Assembly: GCF_044360475.1 (NCBI RefSeq)
Contig: NZ_CP043494.1
Coordinates: forward strand, 3,348,001-3,412,000
Reading direction: 5' to 3'
Source: Archangium minus
Lineage (GTDB): Bacteria > Myxococcota > Myxococcia > Myxococcales > Myxococcaceae
Length of the DNA stretch: 64,000 nt
How positions within the stretch are numbered: position 1 is the stretch's first letter; each line of letters opens with the position of its first letter. The notes beneath the pieces are model-generated. The model saw only the letters and a program-made list of their open reading frames with translations. It had not been told where the DNA came from and did no database searches. Made by a program: the position numbers and the translations under genes. This document shows positions 58,208 through 64,000 of the stretch, piece by piece.

Positions 58208-60235
58208 TTACCCTCTGGCGTCCGTCTGGAGCAGCTGCAGGAAGGCCTGCTCGTCCAGGATTCTTACTCCGAGTTCCTGGGCCTTCTTCAGCTTGCTACC
58301 GGCGTCCTCGCCCGCCACCACCATGTCCGTTTTCCGCGAGACACTTCCAGACACCTTGCCCCCCCGGCGTTCAATTTCCTCCTTCGCCTGGTCGCGGCTC
58401 ATGCCGCTCATGCCTCCCGTGAGCACCACCGTCTTGCCGGCGAAGACGCCCGTCTTCACCACGCGGGGCGCGGCTGGTGCGACTCCCGCGGCGAGCAGCG
58501 CGTCAATGGCGTCGCGGTTCTGCGGCTCGTGGAAGAAGGCGTGGATGACCTGGGCCATGGTGGGGCCCACGTCCTTGACGCGGGTGATGTCCTCGAGGCT
58601 GGCCGCGTAGAGCTGGCGCACGTCCGGGAAGGCCTCGGCGAGCGTCTTGGCGGTGGCCTCGCCCACGTGGCGGATGCCGAGTGCGTAGAGGAAGCGGGGC
58701 TGGGTGGTCTGCTTGGAGCGCTCGATGTTGGCGAGCAGGTTGTCGGCGCTCTTCTCGCCCATGCGCTCCAGCTCCAGGAGCTTGCCCCGGGTGAGGTGGT
58801 AGAGGTCCGCGAAGGTCTTCACCAGCCCCGTCTCCACCAGCTGACCGGCCAGCTTCTCGCCCAGGCCGTCGATGTCCATGGCCGTGCGCGAGGCGAAGTG
58901 GCGCACCTTCTCCACCATCTGCGCGGGGCAGGTGGCGCCGGTGCAGCGGATGATGGCTCCCTCGTCGTCCTTCACGGCGGCCGCGTGGCAGACGGGACAC
59001 TCGGTGGGGAAGACGAAGGGCTGGGTGTCCGCGGGCCGCTTGGACTCCACCACCTTCACAATCTCCGGGATGACGTCACCGGCACGGCGGATGAAGACGG
59101 TGTCGCCCTTGCGCACGTCCTTGCGGCGCAGCTCGTCCTCATTGTGCAGGGTGGCGCGGCTCACGGTGACGCCGCCCACCTTCACCGGCTTGAGGTGCGC
59201 CACCGGGGTGAGCGCGCCCGTGCGGCCCACGTACACCTGGATGTCCTCGACGAGCGTCGCCTCCTCCTCGGGCGGGAACTTGTAGGCCACCGCCCAGCGC
59301 GGGCTCTTCGAAATCTGCCCCAGCCGCTGGCGCAGGTCCTCCTCGTCCACCTTCACCACCATGCCGTCCACCTCGAAGGGCAGGGCGTGGCGGCCCTCGA
59401 CGGACTGGCGGTACTGCTCGCGCACCCCCTCCACGCTCTCCACGCGCACGTACCGGTTCACCGGCAGCCCGAGCGACTTCAGGTACTCGAGCTTCTCCGT
59501 GTGCGAGCGGAAGGCAGGCACGCCCTCGCCCGGTACGCACTCGTACAGGTAGAGGGAGAGCGGGCGCGAGGCGGTGATGCGAGGATCCAACTGCCGCAGG
59601 CTGCCGGCAGCGGCGTTGCGCGGGTTGGCGAAGAGCGGCTCGCCCTCCTCCTCGCGCTTGTCGTTGAGCTTCTTGAAGTCTTTCTTGGAAATGAAGACCT
59701 CGCCTCGCACCTCGAGGCCGCCGGGCACCTTCACCCCGTCCTGGGGGAGCAGCTCCATGGGAAGGCTGCGGATGGTGCGCAGGTTGGCGCTGACGTCCTC
59801 GCCCTCGGTGCCGTCACCGCGGGTGGCGCCCCGGGCGAAGCGGCCGTGCTCGAAGTGCAGGGTGATGGCCAGGCCGTCGAGCTTGGGCTCGCACACATAG
59901 GCGACCTGCGCGAGACCCGTCTGGCGGCGGATCCGCTCGTCGAAATCGGAAAGCTCTTCGTCGTTGAAGACGTTTGCCAACGAGAGCATCGGGACGCGGT
60001 GGACCACCTTCTCGAACTTCTCAGCCGCGGCACCGCCCACTCGCTGGGTCGGCGAGTCCACGGTGATGAGGTCCGGGTGGCGGGACTCCAACTCTTGCAG
60101 CTCCCGCATGAGTCGGTCGTATTCCGCGTCGCTTACCTCCGGCGAGTCGAGCACGTAGTAGCGGTAGTTGTGGTGGGCTAGCTCCTTGCGGAGCTGCTCG
60201 ATTCGGGTGGCGTCGGCGGTCTTCGAGGCGTTCAC
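58208..60235 (-). CDS. ligA: NAD-dependent DNA ligase
   Basis: The 675-residue enzyme has all LigA parts. The Ia domain is at the N-terminus (YYVLDSPEVSDAEYDRLMRE), the adenylation site is Lys118 in CEPKLDGLAI, and the OB-fold is near 320-400. The Cys4 zinc finger is CPVCHAAAV and CTGATCPAQ, helix-hairpin-helix motifs follow, and a C-terminal BRCT domain ends the chain (FAGKTVVLTGGMSGMSRDQA). The length is the E. coli norm (671). It seals nicks during replication. Confidence 0.98.
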   Translation of the reverse strand: MNASKTADATRIEQLRKELAHHNYRYYVLDSPEVSDAEYDRLMRELQELESRHPDLITVDSPTQRVGGAAAEKFEKVVHRVPMLSLANVFNDEELSDFDERIRRQTGLAQVAYVCEPKLDGLAITLHFEHGRFARGATRGDGTEGEDVSANLRTIRSLPMELLPQDGVKVPGGLEVRGEVFISKKDFKKLNDKREEEGEPLFANPRNAAAGSLRQLDPRITASRPLSLYLYECVPGEGVPAFRSHTEKLEYLKSLGLPVNRYVRVESVEGVREQYRQSVEGRHALPFEVDGMVVKVDEEDLRQRLGQISKSPRWAVAYKFPPEEEATLVEDIQVYVGRTGALTPVAHLKPVKVGGVTVSRATLHNEDELRRKDVRKGDTVFIRRAGDVIPEIVKVVESKRPADTQPFVFPTECPVCHAAAVKDDEGAIIRCTGATCPAQMVEKVRHFASRTAMDIDGLGEKLAGQLVETGLVKTFADLYHLTRGKLLELERMGEKSADNLLANIERSKQTTQPRFLYALGIRHVGEATAKTLAEAFPDVRQLYAASLEDITRVKDVGPTMAQVIHAFFHEPQNRDAIDALLAAGVAPAAPRVVKTGVFAGKTVVLTGGMSGMSRDQAKEEIERRGGKVSGSVSRKTDMVVAGEDAGSKLKKAQELGVRILDEQAFLQLLQTDARG

Positions 60236-60308
60236 GGGTACGGGCTCGGCGGCTGGACTGAAAAAATCGGGGCGTCGGTTGCCTGGCTGGGCAGGTAGCG
60301 AGGATGCC

Positions 60309-60337
60309 TTGACAGCTCAGGAGGTGGTCAATAACCT
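60309..60337 (+). promoter_or_regulatory. Candidate sigma-70 promoter of rho with long leader
   Basis: TTGACA (60309-60314), a 17-base spacer, then TAACCT (60332-60337) gives a perfect -35 and a three-of-six -10. The site is about 207 bp before the rho ATG, in the 308-bp gap shared with the divergent ligA. The remaining leader has no recognised riboswitch. A long leader fits the known Rho autoregulation by early termination. Confidence 0.4.
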
Positions 60338-60543
60338 CTTGCATCGGCTCATGAGGGCCGTTGTCGCACCCTCACGCGCCATCTCTTCCCAGCACAAGGT
60401 TCCACCACCCGCGAGGTCCCGGCAAGAAGGGATCCCGGGTGTCGCCCTGAGGGTGGTTCGCGTCCCGCGTACCCCACGGATATCTCCCACGACATTCTGT
60501 GCGCGCCCCCCCGGCGCCAGCTAGCACTCCCCCTCCTTCAATC

Positions 60544-62169
60544 ATGGCTAAAGCCCGTTCCCCCAAAGAGAAGCTCCTGGATTCAGTCGTAGAAGTTGAA
60601 GAGAAGCCCAAGCGTCGGACGACGCGGGCCAAGGTCGTGGACCGGGACGACACCGAGAAGCCGTCGCGCCGCCGGACGACGAGCCGTCGGGAAGAGGACA
60701 CCGAGTCTGAGTCCCTATCCGTTGCCGAGACGCCGCGCCCGGTGCTGACGCCGATCCCCTCTCATCCCGTGAGAGATGAAGAGTACCAGGAGGTCCGCGC
60801 GCACGAGGCGCATGAGGCTCACGAGGAAGAGCCCTCCGCGCAGCCCGCGGCTCCCGAGCCCACCGAGGCGCCCGTGGTCACCGAGGTGACGCGTGATGGC
60901 GCGCCCATGCAGGTCATCAAGCTCAATGACCTGAAGCGGATGAAGATCACCGACCTGGCGAAGATGGCCCACGACTTCGGCGTCGAGGGCTACCAGGGCC
61001 TGAAGAAGCAGGACCTCATCTTCTCGCTGCTGTCGGGCATCGCGGATAAGAAGTTTGAGGTGCACGCAGAAGGCGTGATGGAGCTGCTCAGCGACGGCTT
61101 CGGCTTCCTGCGCAGCGCGGACAGCGACTACCAGCCGAGCCCGGACGACATCTACGTATCGCCGTCGCAGGTGCGCCGCTTCAACCTGCGCCCGGGCGAC
61201 ACGGTGACGGGCCCCATCCGTCAGCCGCGCGAGGGCGAGCGCTTCTTCGCGCTGCAGAAGGTGGACAAGGTCAACTTCGCGGACCCCCTGTCCGAGGCCA
61301 CGCGCGAGCGCATCCTCTTCGACAACCTCACGCCGCTCTATCCGACCCGCAAGCTCAAGCTGGAGCACGAGGGCTCGGAGATGACGACGCGCATCATCGA
61401 CCTGTTCTGCCCCATCGGCCTGGGCCAGCGCTGCCTGATTGTCGCGCCTCCGAAGGCCGGTAAGACGGTGCTGCTGCAGAACATCGCGCACGCCATCTCG
61501 AAGAACCACCCGGACGTCTACCTCATCGTGCTGCTCGTGGACGAGCGCCCCGAGGAAGTGACGGACATGGAGCGCAACGTGCGCGGCGAGGTGGTGAGCT
61601 CCACCTTCGACGAGCCGGCCACGCGTCACGTGCAGGTGGCGGAGATGGTCATCGACAAGGCCAAGCGCCTGGTCGAGCAGAAGTACGACGTGTGCATCCT
61701 CCTGGACTCCATCACCCGTCTGGCCCGCGCCTACAACACGGTGGTACCGGCCTCGGGCAAGATTCTGTCCGGTGGTGTGGACGCCAACGCGCTGCACAAG
61801 CCCAAGCGCTTCTTCGGCGCCGCGCGCAACATCGAGGAGGGCGGCAGCCTCACCATCATCGGCACCGCGCTCATCGACACCGGCAGCCGCATGGACGAGG
61901 TCATCTTCGAGGAGTTCAAGGGCACCGGTAACTCGGAAATCGTCCTGGACCGCAAGCTGATGGAGAAGCGCATCTTCCCGACGCTGGACATCAACAAGTC
62001 CGGTACGCGCAAGGAGGAGCTGCTCCTCACGCCCGCGGACCTCATCCGCATCACCGCGCTTCGTCAGGTACTGCACCCCTTCACGCCGATCGACGCGATG
62101 GAATTCGTGCTCAAGCATATGCGTCCGACCGCGTCGAACGCCGAATTCCTCGGCTCGATGAACCGGTAG
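60544..62169 (+). CDS. rho: Transcription termination factor Rho
   Basis: The 541-residue protein has a 120-residue basic/acidic N-terminal extension (KPKRRTTRAKVVDRDDTEKP), then the Rho N-terminal helix-loop-helix (LAKMAHDFGVEGYQGLKKQD), the cold-shock-like RNA-binding site (GFGFLRSADSDYQPSPDDIY) and the ATPase with Walker A APPKAGKTVLLQNIA at about 300, RPEEVTDMERNV and the R-loop GSLTIIGTALIDTGSRMDEV. E. coli Rho has 419 residues, so the extension is the difference, common in myxobacteria and actinobacteria. It acts on transcription of nearby operons here too. Confidence 0.98.
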   Translation: MAKARSPKEKLLDSVVEVEEKPKRRTTRAKVVDRDDTEKPSRRRTTSRREEDTESESLSVAETPRPVLTPIPSHPVRDEEYQEVRAHEAHEAHEEEPSAQPAAPEPTEAPVVTEVTRDGAPMQVIKLNDLKRMKITDLAKMAHDFGVEGYQGLKKQDLIFSLLSGIADKKFEVHAEGVMELLSDGFGFLRSADSDYQPSPDDIYVSPSQVRRFNLRPGDTVTGPIRQPREGERFFALQKVDKVNFADPLSEATRERILFDNLTPLYPTRKLKLEHEGSEMTTRIIDLFCPIGLGQRCLIVAPPKAGKTVLLQNIAHAISKNHPDVYLIVLLVDERPEEVTDMERNVRGEVVSSTFDEPATRHVQVAEMVIDKAKRLVEQKYDVCILLDSITRLARAYNTVVPASGKILSGGVDANALHKPKRFFGAARNIEEGGSLTIIGTALIDTGSRMDEVIFEEFKGTGNSEIVLDRKLMEKRIFPTLDINKSGTRKEELLLTPADLIRITALRQVLHPFTPIDAMEFVLKHMRPTASNAEFLGSMNR

Positions 62170-62191
62170 GACCGGTAGGGGAGTACGACAT

Positions 62192-62506
62192 ATGCGCCGC
62201 ACCCGCTCTGTTTCCTTCGCCGCCCTCGTGTTGGGGGCGGTGCTCGCGATGACCACCGGGTGCGGCCCGGTCGAACAGGACTTCGGTGACAGCCCGGCAC
62301 CGTTGTCCAACCGCATCTGCTACACGGACGCGGATTGCACGGGCAACGCCTGCTGCGGCCTGGGCACCAACCCCACCCACGTGCTGGACGGACCCAACTG
62401 CAGCGGCGTGCGGTGTACGGGGGACTGCCCGGTGGATCGCATCGACTGCGGGCGCTGCTACGTCTTCTGCCGGGACTCGCGCTGCGAGGCCGCCTGCCAG
62501 GGCTGA
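62192..62506 (+). CDS. Small Cys-rich lipoprotein
   Basis: The signal FAALVLGAVLAMTTGCGPVE has a lipobox Cys. The mature part (about 75 residues) has thirteen or so Cys in patterns such as ICYTDADCTGNACCGLG and DCGRCYVFCRDSRCEAACQG, likely making several disulphides. No family was recognised; similar small Cys-rich secreted proteins are common in myxobacteria. It lies 22 bp after rho. Confidence 0.8.
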   Translation: MRRTRSVSFAALVLGAVLAMTTGCGPVEQDFGDSPAPLSNRICYTDADCTGNACCGLGTNPTHVLDGPNCSGVRCTGDCPVDRIDCGRCYVFCRDSRCEAACQG

Positions 62507-62530
62507 GCTCGCGCCTTCTCCGTCGGCGGC

Positions 62531-63715
62531 CTACTTCGGCTGCTCCAGCTTCACCTCGCTCAACGAGGGCTGGGCCTTGATGCGGGCGTAGTCGAAGCAG
62601 GCCACCACGATGGAGGCCACCGGCACCGCGAAGAGCGCGCCCACCAGGCCAAACATCTTCTCTCCGGCAATCAGGCTGAAGGCCACGATGACCGGGTGGA
62701 TGCGCGCCGCCGAGCCCATGATCTTCGGGTTGAGGAAGTACGCCTCCAGCGCGTGGATGCCGATGATCCACAGCAGGATGGCGAAGCCCTTCTGGAAGCC
62801 GTCCGCCAGCGCGATGAGCACGATGGGCACCGAGCTGAGGATGGTGCCGAAGATGGGGATGAGGCTGAAGACCGTGGCCACCGTGGCCAGCAGGAAGGCG
62901 AACTTCACTCCGAACAGCAGCAGCCCCAGGAGCGTGAGCGCGCCGTTGACGACGCAGATCGTCACCTGTCCGCGCACCACGCCAGACAGCGAGCGGTCAA
63001 TGCGCTCGAGCAGCAGCTGCGCGTCGTTGCCGTACTCCACCGGCACCAGGCTGGTGAAGTAGCGCACGATGGCGTGCGCATCGATGGAGAAGAACGCCGC
63101 CACCATCAGGATGAAGAACATCATGAACACGCCGGCAACCACCGACGTGATGATGTTGCGCGACACGGTGACGATGTCGCCCATGTGATCGCGCGTGAGG
63201 GACGTCAGGCTCGCGGCGATGTCCTGGATCGTCTTCTCCAGATTCAACGACAGGCCCGAGGTGGGCACGCCGTTGCGGATGTCCTCGGGCGTGGCGATGG
63301 CCACCGGGATGCCGTTGGCGCGCAGCCAGTCTTCGGCGCGGTCGGCGAGCACGTGCACGCGCTCGGGCGTGAGCGAGTTGAGGAACGTCACCCCATCCCG
63401 GCTGATGCGGGCCATCTCGCTGTAGAGCTGCGGCACCATGGCGATGAAGAACAGGTACACCGCCAGGAAGAAGAGGGCGTAGATGAGCAGGATGCCCACC
63501 CAGCGCGGCAGGTACCGGCCTCGCACCTGGACGCGGGTGAGGCGCGTCACCAGCGGGTGCACCAGGTAGGCGATCAGCGCGGCGCTCGCGAAGGGCAGCA
63601 GCACCGAGTGGAACAGGGCCAGGATGACGGCGACGGTCAGCCACAACCCCGCGAGGATGTAGAGACGCTTGCGGCGTTGTTCCGCCGGAATTTCGAGCTC
63701 GTGGGGCTGGAGCAT
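62531..63715 (-). CDS. AI-2E-family transporter (PerM/YdiK-like)
   Basis: The start MLQPHELEIPAEQRRKRLYI gives a 394-residue protein with eight helices. Signature parts are VILALFHSVLLPFASAALIA, GQVTICVVNGALTLLGLLLF and IPIFGTILSSVPIVLIALAD plus FLNPKIMGSAARIHPVIVAF. The family includes TqsA of E. coli (autoinducer-2 exporter), but most members are unassigned permeases. It is convergent with the Cys-rich lipoprotein gene. Confidence 0.9.
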   Translation of the reverse strand: MLQPHELEIPAEQRRKRLYILAGLWLTVAVILALFHSVLLPFASAALIAYLVHPLVTRLTRVQVRGRYLPRWVGILLIYALFFLAVYLFFIAMVPQLYSEMARISRDGVTFLNSLTPERVHVLADRAEDWLRANGIPVAIATPEDIRNGVPTSGLSLNLEKTIQDIAASLTSLTRDHMGDIVTVSRNIITSVVAGVFMMFFILMVAAFFSIDAHAIVRYFTSLVPVEYGNDAQLLLERIDRSLSGVVRGQVTICVVNGALTLLGLLLFGVKFAFLLATVATVFSLIPIFGTILSSVPIVLIALADGFQKGFAILLWIIGIHALEAYFLNPKIMGSAARIHPVIVAFSLIAGEKMFGLVGALFAVPVASIVVACFDYARIKAQPSLSEVKLEQPK

Positions 63716-63747
63716 GGCGCGGCTTATGGCAGAGGGACCGTTCGGTC

Positions 63748-64000
63748 TCAAGAGATGGGCGTCTGGACCACCCGCATACGGGCCTCCAGGCGGTCGAGGC
63801 ATTGCAGCATGAGTCGGCGGTTGACGCGACCGTCCGTGGACTCACCGAGGCCCAGCATCTGGTCGACGATCCACCGGTTCAGGAAGAGCAGGGTGAGCCG
63901 GTCGGTCGGCGCCAGGCCCCGCTCCAGGTAGCGCTTGTTGCGCATGTAGTCGTCGTAGGCGTCGTGCTCCCGGGCCAGCTCCCAGCGCGACAGCCGCAGC
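63748..64000 (-). CDS. Unknown protein, 5' end outside the window
   Basis: The frame is open to the right edge. Visible residues read LRLSRWELAREHDAYDDYMR, then NKRYLERGLAPTDRLTLLFL and end EARMRVVQTPIS. No family was recognised. Helical character is strong. It ends 33 bp from the AI-2E gene start on the same strand. Confidence 0.6.
   Translation of the reverse strand, partial: LRLSRWELAREHDAYDDYMRNKRYLERGLAPTDRLTLLFLNRWIVDQMLGLGESTDGRVNRRLMLQCLDRLEARMRVVQTPIS

Overview
The window is high-G+C DNA with dense coding and many ATGA or GTGA gene overlaps. The gene content points to a myxobacterium of the Cystobacterineae type (Archangium, Cystobacter, Stigmatella or Myxococcus relatives). The pointers are a SitA-like lipoprotein toxin, many lipoproteins, TPR and LysM proteins, a divergent type III secretion cluster, and a very long Bat operon. 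The assignment is by gene content only; there is no rRNA in the window. I saw no tRNA, prophage, insertion sequence or CRISPR array.

Left part (1-24.7 kb): a LysM protein and a VgrG spike (type VI secretion) are followed by a MltD-like lytic transglycosylase. Next come an UshA-like multihaem cytochrome lipoprotein with a response regulator, and divergently a MscS channel. An envelope operon holds a predicted outer-membrane protein, a secreted unknown, LpoB and a COG3014 lipoprotein. Then come a ZIP metal transporter, a CBS protein, a methyltransferase, the DUF2157-DUF4401-GDYXXLXY membrane operon, an AlkD-like DNA glycosylase, two overlapping COG3541-type nucleotidyltransferases and a B-box zinc-finger membrane protein. 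A SitA-like toxin with a pentapeptide-repeat-like candidate immunity gene follows, then a DUF4287/DUF5655 protein.

Middle (24.8-43.1 kb): a seven-gene moxR-DUF58-DUF4381-like-batA-batB-batC-batD-batE-type operon (eight genes counting BatE) with stop/start overlaps. It is followed by a 1028-residue protein combining a DUF504 RNA-repair domain, an endonuclease/exonuclease/phosphatase domain, a 2H phosphoesterase and a eukaryotic-like poly(A) polymerase module. Then come a FliB-like lysine methylase, a subtilisin lipoprotein, a short inorganic pyrophosphatase, a DUF885 peptidase, a response regulator and a PilZ protein.

Right part (43.3-64 kb): an eleven-gene type III secretion cluster mixes injectisome parts (SctI, SctJ) with a flagellar-type order Q-FliO-R-S-T-U-V. 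It has no ATPase, secretin or SctD in the window although both cluster edges are visible. Beyond it are HU/IHF, YihY, an RNase E/G with a huge insertion inside its S1 domain and an RGG-like tail, DUF3052, acylphosphatase, LigA, Rho, a Cys-rich lipoprotein, an AI-2E family permease and a partial gene.

Five copies of a short palindromic CCCTCTCCC...GGGAGAGGG repeat sit at gene 3' ends, always in the same orientation as the upstream gene. Two of them supply the stop codon.
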